This document shows positions 15,796 through 23,257 of a stretch of DNA of 64,000 nucleotides, in pieces. The notes beneath the pieces were generated by a model that had not been told where the DNA came from, made no database searches, and saw only the letters and a program-made list of their open reading frames with translations. The stretch comes from Saccharimonas sp963542675 (GTDB lineage: Bacteria > Patescibacteriota > Saccharimonadia > Saccharimonadales > Saccharimonadaceae). Numbering within the stretch: the stretch's first letter is position 1; every line of letters starts with the position of its first letter. A program made the translations under genes and the position numbers. Location: positions 1-64,000 of the forward strand of contig CAUTXC010000002.1 in NCBI GenBank assembly GCA_963542675.1, written 5' to 3'.

Positions 15796-18210
15796 CTAAA
15801 ACCGTGGTGCGGCTTCTGTTGTAGTGGCGGTAGTGATGGGTAGGTCGTTGTTTTTATTGTAACGCGAGCCCCACATAAAGACATCGGCACGTTGGTTGAG
15901 TACCTCAGCAGCTTCGGCGAGGTTATCCTTCTCAGCGCCAAAGGTGCGGCGCAGCTGGAGTTGGCGCGCCATGATGGTACCGTTGATGGTGAGCTTTTCT
16001 TTGCAGGTCTCGGCAGTGAGGCCATTAAAGTACGCACCAACGTGACGGATCTCGTCGCAGGTAGAGATGACTCCCCCACTGCCACCGGTTGGCTGAGCAA
16101 TCAGCCAGGCATTGACCTCTTTAACATTATGCCGAACAACGATATTCTTAGCCTTAATGACGAGCTGCGAAAGCTTGGTAGCATCATCTACTGTAGTGGC
16201 ACCATACTTGAGGTCGCCATCAATCGTCACTGTGCCGCTTGCTTCCACCACCAGTGTGCTACTACCTGGCAGCGTACCGTGAATGGCAGCATCGCCATTG
16301 ACGGTGCGCACATTGTGGCCAGCAAAGCTCCCGACATCAATCGATGTACCAGCCGCTGTACCCCGGCCAAAGCTTGGCACTTTCACATTGCTCGGTGGTG
16401 CCCAGCGGCCAGCTGGCGTAGCGGTATTAGCAAAGGCAAGGCTATCCTTCGAGCGGTCATAATCACCACCATACCCCCGCCGGCCAGATAATACACCACC
16501 AGTGGCTGATAGGATTTTGCCGCCATTTTGCGGTGCCATCATGCCATACTCAGCCCAGCTGCCATACATATTGCCATCTTTGGTCGTCTTGAGGGTGACG
16601 ATTTGTGCATCGCCATTACCACTCGCCGCACCAATGCCGTTACCAACGCGCAAGTCGCCACCCCAGATCTGCACCCATGGTAGCTTCGTCACCGTTACGC
16701 AGGCGGGCGAGGAAATACGACGTTCATTGCCGTCGGTGTGTTTATAATTATAATCTTTGATAGCAACAATGCGGCAGATCATATCCCCTACCTTGGCATC
16801 GGCAGCGTTGATATCTTTGGTGTCATTCAGGCGCGTGTGGCTGTCGAGATATTTTTTGTTCTCACGAAAGGTGGGTTCGTTGGTACAGTCGATCGGCTGC
16901 TTGCCGCGCAGCCAGGTACAGGCTGTGTCACTGCCACTGTAGCTACCCAGGGCATAGGGATAGCCCACTGCTGCCCCACGGTCGAAGATGCTACTCAAGC
17001 TGCCAAGGAACTGCTGGCGGTGCTGCCCTCGCACGATGAACTGGTAGGCCGCGGCTTCGCTCTCGCTCCGGTCTTTGTCGAGGCTTGCACCAGTATTGTG
17101 GATGGATTCGTCAATCCGACTGGGCGCAATATTCCCACCCTCCAGCGTCGCAAGTTTCTTGCCATCAATTGTGGCCGATGGATAGAGCTCAAAGTCTGAG
17201 TGCACACTAGCACACGCTGGATCGCTGCGCCGCCACGCTGGGTCACCAGCAATACCAGGTGACCACGATATCCGTTGGCAGAGTGTGCGGCCAACGTCGC
17301 TCGTTTGGATACGGTAGCTGGTATAGCGGTCGGTCGTGCCGCCGCTTGGATACACCGTATAAAAGAGCTGTCCAGACTGGCCCGTCACATTGCGCGCGAG
17401 GCTATGCCCACCACTGTAATTATTAGCAAAGCCAGTACCATCCATCCCCACGGACACGGTTGCACTGTTGGGACCATTGTTGCGGAGATCATGCGCCCAG
17501 TAGATTTGCTCACCCGGGAAGGCCCGGACGGATTTTTGCATATTTTGGGTGCCAGGCCACTGCTTGCCCACATAGCTTTGGCCATTGATCGTCCAAGGTG
17601 GGATACGCCGCGTGATCGTCACATTGACATCACTCGTACCACAGGCAATATTCTCGCTAGCAGCCAGGGTGCGCCCGCCGTCGGTCGAGATACAGCTATA
17701 CAGGCCAACCCCCACCGTACGCGACTGCCCCACCGGGATATCGAACTGACCAATGTCGAGCTGCGCCCGCACTTCACCACCCTGGCTGGTGTATTGGTTT
17801 TGGCCACTGACGCGCCCACGGTACATCACGCTCGACTGAACATTCTTGATGCGACTGTTGCGGTTGTAGTTCCAGTTCATGTTGCGGTCGAGGTGCATCG
17901 AGCTAATATCGAAGGGACCCGAGCGGTTACCCGAGTAACCCGAGCCACGAATGACGATATCGACGAGGCCAGTCTGGTTGTGGTCGATCGAGATACCCGA
18001 CTTATAATAATTCCGCTCGCCAGGCTGCGAGAACCACACCACTGCACAGGGGCTACCACTGCGGCAGAGCTCAGGCAGCTTGGCCTCGACCTCATTGTTA
18101 GGCCGAGCTGCCACCAGCCCGCCCAGCGCCGCACTTACCCCCACAGCGCACAGCAACCCCAGCAGGCCAGCACGCACCAGTGATTGGCGGCAAAAATGTA
18201 CAAATGTCAT
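15796..18210 (-). CDS. Very large secreted surface protein of unknown function
   Basis: This protein of about 804 residues has an N-terminal hydrophobic segment (LVRAGLLGLLCAVGVSAALGGLVAA) ending like a cleavable signal peptide. The rest is rich in Asn, Gly, Ser, Thr and aromatic residues and contains about ten scattered cysteines. The middle resembles repeated beta domains (IRGSGYSGNRSGPFDISS, VSVGMDGTGFANNYSGG). The C-terminal 250 residues (WVQIWGGDLRVGNGIG onward, with ASGTVTIDGDLKYG) look like a right-handed beta structure. No catalytic motif was recognised. It lies directly upstream of the pilus motor operon, so a pilus-associated or host-contact adhesin is a guess. The ATG at 18210 follows an extended -10 by 7 bases. 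Confidence 0.8.
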   Translation of the reverse strand: MTFVHFCRQSLVRAGLLGLLCAVGVSAALGGLVAARPNNEVEAKLPELCRSGSPCAVVWFSQPGERNYYKSGISIDHNQTGLVDIVIRGSGYSGNRSGPFDISSMHLDRNMNWNYNRNSRIKNVQSSVMYRGRVSGQNQYTSQGGEVRAQLDIGQFDIPVGQSRTVGVGLYSCISTDGGRTLAASENIACGTSDVNVTITRRIPPWTINGQSYVGKQWPGTQNMQKSVRAFPGEQIYWAHDLRNNGPNSATVSVGMDGTGFANNYSGGHSLARNVTGQSGQLFYTVYPSGGTTDRYTSYRIQTSDVGRTLCQRISWSPGIAGDPAWRRSDPACASVHSDFELYPSATIDGKKLATLEGGNIAPSRIDESIHNTGASLDKDRSESEAAAYQFIVRGQHRQQFLGSLSSIFDRGAAVGYPYALGSYSGSDTACTWLRGKQPIDCTNEPTFRENKKYLDSHTRLNDTKDINAADAKVGDMICRIVAIKDYNYKHTDGNERRISSPACVTVTKLPWVQIWGGDLRVGNGIGAASGNGDAQIVTLKTTKDGNMYGSWAEYGMMAPQNGGKILSATGGVLSGRRGYGGDYDRSKDSLAFANTATPAGRWAPPSNVKVPSFGRGTAAGTSIDVGSFAGHNVRTVNGDAAIHGTLPGSSTLVVEASGTVTIDGDLKYGATTVDDATKLSQLVIKAKNIVVRHNVKEVNAWLIAQPTGGSGGVISTCDEIRHVGAYFNGLTAETCKEKLTINGTIMARQLQLRRTFGAEKDNLAEAAEVLNQRADVFMWGSRYNKNNDLPITTATTTEAAPRF

Positions 18211-18217
18211 GCTTATG

Positions 18218-18226
18218 ATTATAGCA
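18218..18226 (-). promoter_or_regulatory. Extended -10 promoter of the large secreted protein
   Basis: Minus-strand TGCTATAAT with hexamer at 18218-18223 and 7 bases to the ATG, giving a leaderless or one-base-leader mRNA. The longer open frame to 18255 would start upstream of the promoter and is not used. Confidence 0.65.
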
Positions 18227-18320
18227 AAGTTAGGGCAATTGTGCACCGTGTTCATGACGATGAACGCCAGATGGTGTACATAAGTAAGCAGATTGTATCC
18301 GAATCACAACATTCACAGGT

Positions 18321-18358
18321 ATCTCACACTCCACCTCCCCACACTCCCTCCGATGGAA
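18321..18358. repeat. Second short repeat, partial copy
   Basis: ATCTCACACTCCACCTCCCCACACTCC-like sequence followed by a degenerate CCGATGGA, matching 7070-7105 with small gaps. Confidence 0.5.
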
Positions 18359-18367
18359 CACTATAAG

Positions 18368-18392
18368 GGTCGATACTTCCCAAGTATCGACC
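18368..18392. other. Perfect 11-bp hairpin
   Basis: GGTCGATACTT and AAGTATCGACC pair exactly around a 3-base loop CCC. Neither strand has a T-run after it, so it is not a standard terminator. It is the first of several hairpins in the 534-base gene-free stretch before ychF. Confidence 0.6.
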
Positions 18393-18409
18393 TCTTGACG
18401 CCAGGGCTG

Positions 18410-18434
18410 AAAACTCGTTATTACAACGACTTTT
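18410..18434. other. Imperfect inverted repeat AAAACTCGTT / AACGACTTTT
   Basis: The two arms pair except for one opposed C-C and enclose ATTAC. On the plus strand it ends in TTTT, which could act as a weak terminator. Confidence 0.4.
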
Positions 18435-18482
18435 CACACTCCATCGGATGAAGCGATGGGTTGGTAGAGCTAACGCAGAGAT
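18435..18482. repeat. Second short repeat with CCATCG/CGATGG hairpin, copy 2
   Basis: CACACTCCATCGGATGAAG followed by CGATGGG. CCATCG (18441-18446) and CGATGG (18454-18459) pair exactly; in copy 1 the same pair is kept through a G-T wobble. TAGAGC-AACGCA downstream is also shared. Confidence 0.65.
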
Positions 18483-18514
18483 AGACTTTAAGATTTAGCT
18501 CCTAGAGCCAACCA

Positions 18515-18620
18515 TAGCCTATCACTACACAAGAAAATATCTGGAGACCAGCGGCCAAGCACACACAAAAAGCTCTGCTGCACATTCTGGCTGAAGCATT
18601 CTTGATGTAACAATGGGGCA
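18515..18620. repeat. Dispersed hairpin element, copy C
   Basis: The core starts AAGAAAATATCTGGAGACCAGC (18530) and ends TTCTGGCTGAAGCATTCTTG. Compared with copies A and B, both arms have changed so that CAAGAA now pairs with TTCTTG. This copy lies upstream of ychF and is the most diverged. Confidence 0.6.
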
Positions 18621-18732
18621 AAATAACACACCAACGGCGAAATAGCCTTACATTTATAATTATATAAAGCGCAATGCATCCACATTCCTCGCATTTTTCT
18701 CTTCTCTCCTGCCGATTTCCCCTTCGCGCTGC

Positions 18733-18738
18733 TATACT
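18733..18738 (+). promoter_or_regulatory. Extended -10 promoter of ychF, 6 bases from the ATG
   Basis: TGCTATACT on the plus strand, hexamer 18733-18738, six bases (ATATAT) before the ATG. This is the clearest leaderless arrangement of the window. Confidence 0.7.
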
Positions 18739-18744
18739 ATATAT

Positions 18745-19827
18745 ATGAGTCTATCTATTGGTATCGTTGGCCTGCCCAATGTTGGCAAGTCGACCCTTTT
18801 CAACGCCCTCACCAACAATGATATTTTGGCAGCCAACTACCCCTTTGCCACCATCGAGCCAAACACTGGCATTGTGCCTGTGCCCGATGAGCGTTTAGCA
18901 GTGCTGGCCGATATGTACCACGCCGAGAAGGTTGTGCCGGCCACGGTGACCTTTGTCGATATCGCCGGGCTGGTGGCTGGCGCTGCGAGTGGCGAAGGCT
19001 TGGGCAATAAGTTCCTCGCTCATATTCGCCAGTGCGATGCAATTGTCCACATTGTCCGCGCATTTGCAAATGACGACATTGTTCACGTCGACACCACCGT
19101 CGACCCGCAGCGCGATATCGACATCATTAACACCGAGCTCATGCTGGCAGACATCCAGACTATCGAGACTCGCCTCACCCGCCTCAGCAAAGAAGCTAAG
19201 GCCGATCCAAAGGCACGCAGTACACTCGAGTATCTGCAGCAGTTGCGTGACGACCTTGCCGCTGGCACCCCTGTTCATCTGAACAAAAATATTATTCACG
19301 AAGCAATCGCCGACCTCCACCTCCTCACCGCCAAGCCAGTCATCTACGTCTTTAATGTCGACGAAGCCACCCTTGCCAACGCTGAGGCCAAAGCCCACTT
19401 AGCGGCGCTCGCTCGTGGCAGCACAGCGCTCTTCATTTGCGCCACGCTAGAGGATGAACTCAAGGGACTCGACGCGAAGGATGCGCTGGAGCTCCTGGCG
19501 AGCTATGATGTGCCCGAGGCTGGCCTGACACAACTCATCCGGGCAGCGTACGATACGCTCGGCCTACAGAGCTACCTCACCGCTGGACCAAAGGAAGTGC
19601 ACGCGTGGACGATCCATCAAGGCTGGACGGCACCACAAGCGGCCGGGGTCATCCACACCGACTTCGAGCGAGGCTTCATTGCGGCGCAGGTGGTGGATTA
19701 TGACGACCTCGTGGCAGCAGGATCCGAGGCCAAAGCGCGCGAAGCAGGCAAAATCCGCACTGAAGGCAAAGCCTATGTTATGCAGCCAGGCGATGTGGTA
19801 GAATTTCGATTTAATGTAAGCAAGTGA
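18745..19827 (+). CDS. ychF: YchF/OLA1 family ribosome-binding ATPase
   Basis: This 360-residue protein of the Obg-related family has G1 GLPNVGKSTLFNAL, G3 DIAGLVAGAASGEGLGNKF, and NVDE at the G4 position in place of NKxD, the change that makes YchF prefer ATP over GTP. A coiled-coil insertion (residues about 130-175) and a C-terminal TGS domain with the ending AYVMQPGDVVEFRFNV complete the family layout. YchF binds ribosomes and affects translation under stress. It stands alone with its own promoter and terminator. The ATG sits 6 bases after the -10 element. Confidence 0.97.
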   Translation: MSLSIGIVGLPNVGKSTLFNALTNNDILAANYPFATIEPNTGIVPVPDERLAVLADMYHAEKVVPATVTFVDIAGLVAGAASGEGLGNKFLAHIRQCDAIVHIVRAFANDDIVHVDTTVDPQRDIDIINTELMLADIQTIETRLTRLSKEAKADPKARSTLEYLQQLRDDLAAGTPVHLNKNIIHEAIADLHLLTAKPVIYVFNVDEATLANAEAKAHLAALARGSTALFICATLEDELKGLDAKDALELLASYDVPEAGLTQLIRAAYDTLGLQSYLTAGPKEVHAWTIHQGWTAPQAAGVIHTDFERGFIAAQVVDYDDLVAAGSEAKAREAGKIRTEGKAYVMQPGDVVEFRFNVSK

Positions 19828-19848
19828 TCCTAGCTAGGAAACATAAGC

Positions 19849-19880
19849 AAACTCGCCATGAGTCTATGGCGAGTTTTTTG
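19849..19880 (+). terminator. Terminator of ychF
   Basis: AACTCGCCAT and ATGGCGAGTT form a 10-bp stem with a 6-base loop followed by TTTTTG on the plus strand. Confidence 0.9.
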
Positions 19881-19926
19881 TATGGACTATTACTATAATA
19901 ATCTTCTCAGAAGGTATAGCAGAGAG

Positions 19927-19932
19927 TACACT
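19927..19932 (+). promoter_or_regulatory. Possible -10 element of the CPBP protease gene
   Basis: TACACT, 8 bases before the ATG at 19941. It lacks the TGn extension, so support comes mainly from the spacing shared with other genes here and the absence of a ribosome binding site. Confidence 0.35.
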
Positions 19933-19940
19933 GGTAGTAT

Positions 19941-20573
19941 ATGTATCATTATGTGCGGCGCATTGCCATACCAGTCATACTCGAGGTTATTTTCATCGTC
20001 TCGTGTTTTATCCTGCCACGGCGCCTGTATGTTTATAGTAATACGGCATTTTTCGTGGCGCTGCTTGGCTATATCATCGCGACAAAAAGTGTGAGTATAC
20101 ACCAGTGGTATCGTGCACTCGCTGGTGGGTGGCACTTTTGGCGGCAGGTAGTAATCACGCTGGTTTGCACAGCAGGAGCGTTTGGTGCGACGAGCCTGCT
20201 CGAGCAAGCCTTCCCTCACCTCACCACAGGTGCCATTACAATGCCAGTCAAGACGGCAGGCGAATTGCTACTCTTTGCGCTCTCAACCATCGTTCTCCCC
20301 GCCATTGTAGAGGAGACAATTTTTCGCAAGCAGATGATCTGCCTGACTAGTCGCACAGCAATCATCTGCACCACTTTGCTGAGTGCTATGTTCTTTGCCG
20401 CAGAGCACTTTGTCGCACCGTGGGGTGTGCTGTTGGGCATGGTGTGGGCACTGCCATTTAGCTTGGCATATAGTATGACGCGCAACGTGTATGTACCAAT
20501 GACAGCACATGCCATTGCAAGCATACTCATCAATGGGCCAACGGTGGTGATGGCACTATGTGTTATGTTATGA
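19941..20573 (+). CDS. CPBP family intramembrane metalloprotease
   Basis: This 210-residue protein has six or so membrane helices and the three CPBP (Abi/CAAX) motifs: EETIFRKQ with the paired glutamates and Arg (near residue 120), FFAAEHF with the metal-binding His (near 152), and MTAHAIASI with a late His (near 190). Such proteases act inside the membrane; in bacteria substrates are mostly unknown. The start has no Shine-Dalgarno sequence. It converges on tlyA, with a 186-base spacer between them. Confidence 0.85.
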   Translation: MYHYVRRIAIPVILEVIFIVSCFILPRRLYVYSNTAFFVALLGYIIATKSVSIHQWYRALAGGWHFWRQVVITLVCTAGAFGATSLLEQAFPHLTTGAITMPVKTAGELLLFALSTIVLPAIVEETIFRKQMICLTSRTAIICTTLLSAMFFAAEHFVAPWGVLLGMVWALPFSLAYSMTRNVYVPMTAHAIASILINGPTVVMALCVML

Positions 20574-20759
20574 TGAGCGCGTTGCGTATTTTGCGGTATG
20601 TATATATTACGAGCCGCAGTACTTGCTTCATCATGCGTCTTTTCTTATACCAAAGAATTTCCACAATAACTATATAGTTGACTCTCCAAGACACTCACAT
20701 TAGCCTATGCTTTGCTGTTTCCAAATCTGTCTATATATAAATATATGGTGGTACGGAGG

Positions 20760-21491
20760 CTACCGCCCTGCCCTGCTTTTTTGCAATCGGTAAAACCGCT
20801 CTTGATTACCATGCGCGCCCTTCACGCTACTATCGGCTTTGTCGACAATTACACACTGGGTGCGCACCCACTGCTCGAAGTCGCGCAGGATGGTGCGGCG
20901 CACGCTGTCATTTTTGACGATGCCACCGCGTGTAAGCTGCGCGCGCTGCGCCTCGAACTGCGGCTTAACCATTGCGATGATACTAGTTCGCGGACTGCTG
21001 ATACACACTAAGTGCGGTAGAATTTTGCGCAGACTAATGAATGATACATCAATAACAATAATGTCTGGCGTGGTGGCTGGCACAAAATTGCGAATGTCGG
21101 TTTTTTCATGCAGCTCAATGCGCGGGTCGCCACGTAGGCTAGGGTGGAGCTGCTCCGTCCCCACGTCCACCGCATACACCATGCGCGCACCATGTTGCAA
21201 TGCATAGTCAGTAAAGCCGCCAGTGCTGCTACCAACATCAAGCACGATAGTATTATCAAACGAAATATCCAGCCGCTGCGCCACGCTGGCTAATTTAAGC
21301 CCCGCCCGCGACACATAGCGCTCGTGCGCCACCAGCTTTATCTGCGTCGACTCATCCACAAACATCCCCGGCTTATGCGCCACTACACCATTCACCAATA
21401 CCTTGCCAAGGCGAATCCAATTCTCGGCCGCTGAGCGTGTTGCTGCTTGGCCACGCGCCACCATTGTTTTGTCTAGTCGTTGTTTTTGCAT
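20760..21491 (-). CDS. tlyA: TlyA-type rRNA 2'-O-methyltransferase with S4 domain
   Basis: This protein of about 243 residues starts MQKQRLDKTMVARGQAATRS, an S4 RNA-binding domain, followed by an FtsJ/RrmJ-like Rossmann fold: SAM motif VLDVGSSTGGFTDYALQHGA, DVSFISLRKILP, and MVKPQFEAQ carrying the catalytic Lys. TlyA methylates the ribose of C1409 in 16S and C1920 in 23S rRNA in species where it was studied. The ATG at 21491 is chosen because a TATAAT (21498-21503) ends 6 bases before it, excluding the longer upstream frame. Alone, convergent with the CPBP gene. Confidence 0.93.
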   Translation of the reverse strand: MQKQRLDKTMVARGQAATRSAAENWIRLGKVLVNGVVAHKPGMFVDESTQIKLVAHERYVSRAGLKLASVAQRLDISFDNTIVLDVGSSTGGFTDYALQHGARMVYAVDVGTEQLHPSLRGDPRIELHEKTDIRNFVPATTPDIIVIDVSFISLRKILPHLVCISSPRTSIIAMVKPQFEAQRAQLTRGGIVKNDSVRRTILRDFEQWVRTQCVIVDKADSSVKGAHGNQERFYRLQKSRAGR

Positions 21492-21497
21492 GTTCTT

Positions 21498-21503
21498 ATT
21501 ATA
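21498..21503 (-). promoter_or_regulatory. -10 element of tlyA, 6 bases from the ATG
   Basis: Minus-strand TATAAT followed by AAGAAC and ATG. The geometry is identical to ychF, pheA and truB. Confidence 0.65.
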
Positions 21504-21590
21504 CTGCACGAGTGGATAGATATTTAGTTGGCGTGAAGCTAATAGACCTGCTGCATCTTTACACAATGCATGAGGCTATAGAGCATGATA

Positions 21591-21710
21591 ATGATGAGAT
21601 TAGATGATATTACTGCGCGCGGATATACTTCTTACTTCCGTCGTTTTTCAAACTTTGATGATGAAGAAATCCGCTTTGTTCTTTGCGCGCTATTGCAGCT
21701 TTTATATTAA
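21591..21710 (+). CDS. Possible 39-residue microprotein divergent from tlyA
   Basis: The short frame codes for a peptide starting MMRLDDITARGYTSYFRRF and going on with NFDDEEIRFVLCALLQLL. The composition, with charged pairs and a Leu-rich end, looks more like protein than the hydrophobic chance frames of the surrounding island. A TATAGA lies 8 bases before the ATG, the same spacing as other leaderless genes, but the TGn extension is missing. No family recognised. It may equally be a chance frame or the remnant of a longer gene. Confidence 0.3.
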   Translation: MMRLDDITARGYTSYFRRFSNFDDEEIRFVLCALLQLLY

Positions 21711-22273
21711 TAACTCACTCAAACTATCGCGCACTGCAGCATGCTATTCTTCATTCGCACATGTCGTTGGAAGCTAGCAGGATATTCAAGACACAAGACA
21801 GCTCAGCCAGACATATAGTATATATAACAAAAATTGAGTGGACATCGTGATAGCAAAATATCTTGCTCGTATGGCTGTGCCACATCACCAACGAGCTGCG
21901 CATTCATCCTCCCGCAAAAGCGCTATATGTAGCAAAACACGATGCCATCGCGGCAGATGCTTCGCATAGCAAGTCAGCTTGTCTGAATAAAAAATTGATT
22001 TTTGACAGCATCACATTTTTGCAAGCCAAGCGTGAGTATTTGTATATGCCACATGGTATATTTCGCATCTTCGCAGCACATAGACGAGCCAAGATGTATC
22101 GCACGATATTTTGCGCTTATACACGTTTTGCAAAATTTGCATGAGCCATCTATAAGCAATTCTAGCTGCGATAATAAGCAACCCATTTTTGCATAAATCT
22201 ACAAACAATGATTATTTTTGTCATCAATCGCTCATTCGTGCAGCCTATACTTCGCAGCAGCATATCGCCTTGC
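21711..22273. other. Gene-free AT-rich stretch
   Basis: No credible reading frame, RNA gene or terminator is seen. The stretch is low in G on the plus strand and contains repeated TTTTGCA-like words and partly repeated TAGCAAAA...CACGATG segments (about 21846-21945). It forms the left part of the first gene-poor island. Confidence 0.5.
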
Positions 22274-22279
22274 TATAAT
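22274..22279 (+). promoter_or_regulatory. Extended -10 before the basic microprotein
   Basis: TGCTATAAT with hexamer at 22274-22279, nine bases before the ATG at 22289. Confidence 0.5.
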
Positions 22280-22288
22280 TTGCTCAGC

Positions 22289-22381
22289 ATGCAAAAACCA
22301 AAAATGAAACACCCTCCAGCCAGCCACAACAAGCGTGCACGAAAAAGCAAAAAGTCAAAAATATCCAAACGCAAAAAATAG
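22289..22381 (+). CDS. 30-residue Lys/Arg-rich microprotein
   Basis: The frame codes for MQKPKMKHPPASHNKRARK followed by SKKSKISKRKK and a TAG stop. About half of the residues are Lys or Arg, and there is no acidic residue. An exact TGCTATAAT promoter lies nine bases before the start. Such a basic tail-like peptide could bind nucleic acid or the ribosome, as small basic ribosomal proteins do, but I do not recognise it as any known one. It is the only frame in the island with both a strong promoter and clearly non-random composition. AT-rich DNA alone could give many Lys codons, which lowers confidence. Confidence 0.5.
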   Translation: MQKPKMKHPPASHNKRARKSKKSKISKRKK

Positions 22382-23154
22382 ACAAGCTGGACAATGATCA
22401 CATTTTTTATCTCGCAGCGACAGCCCATGCGTCATTTCACCATCTGCAATTTTTTGCAGTAGCACACGAAAGCAAGGCGCGTAGCTTCGCAGCTACACAA
22501 TAAAAAAGTGTGTTCATTATTTATATAATACTTATGCTTACTTTGGTATATTTTGTATTACGCCTTATTGCCATAAGCGTTATTATATTGCTAAAGGTAA
22601 ATGCTCGTCTGTAACGAAAATTTGTTCATTCACGCTTATGGTTATTGCATTTACCTGGCACATGAGCTCCCACGCTCTTGCTGCACATCACATAAAGCAA
22701 TCGTTGATATTGACACATCGTTGTTGTGTTCACTATATCTTTCTAGCTGCCCTGCTGTTGTTTGTACATCACTATGTCTATTCCTTCATGTTGTACTGGG
22801 GTCATCGTTTTGCTCAATTGCTGTACTTCCTACGACGCTCATATTCCGAACGTTCGCTAGGCATTCTCTGTTTCGATTCTGTCTTTTTTACAATACCTTG
22901 TCTATTTTGGCATCATCCTCGTCGCAGAGAGCTGTGTTGCATTCTCCACAATAATATCTCGATCCTATCGAGCTTGACGACGAGCCTCATGTGTTGGTTA
23001 TTACAACATTATTTACACCCTTTTTCTCACACGTACCCTTTAGTAAAAAACACAGCACACCCATAAGCTTGTGCTCAAAATTGGCAAAAATCGTCTCTAC
23101 TCTACGTTGTTTTTATCACATCTCTAGGATGCTCCAGCCTGAGCATCACACGGC
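22382..23154. other. Gene-free AT-rich stretch with small hairpins
   Basis: Two perfect small hairpins are present: CTGCAA-TTTT-TTGCAG (22444-22459) and GTAGCT-TCGC-AGCTAC (22481-22496), and GATGCTC-CAGCCT-GAGCATC at about 23128-23147. Open frames on the plus strand are hydrophobic, lack promoters and ribosome sites, and are explained by the scarcity of G, which removes TAG and TGA stops. Confidence 0.5.
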
Positions 23155-23186
23155 ACAAAAAATACACCGCTTTTCGCGGTGTATAT
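23155..23186 (-). terminator. Terminator of efp
   Basis: Minus-strand ATACACCGC pairs with GCGGTGTAT around a 5-base loop and runs into TTTTTTGTG. Confidence 0.85.
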
Positions 23187-23257
23187 GTGTTATCCCTAAA
23201 TTCCCTCACTTTTGCATGTAAACGCGATGAGAGCGGCTCTCACGAGCTCTCAGGGCA

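Noticed and set aside
22601..23066. Overlapping frames of 117 and 142 codons left of efp
   Set aside because: They overlap each other in different frames, have no start signals and show only the base bias of the island.
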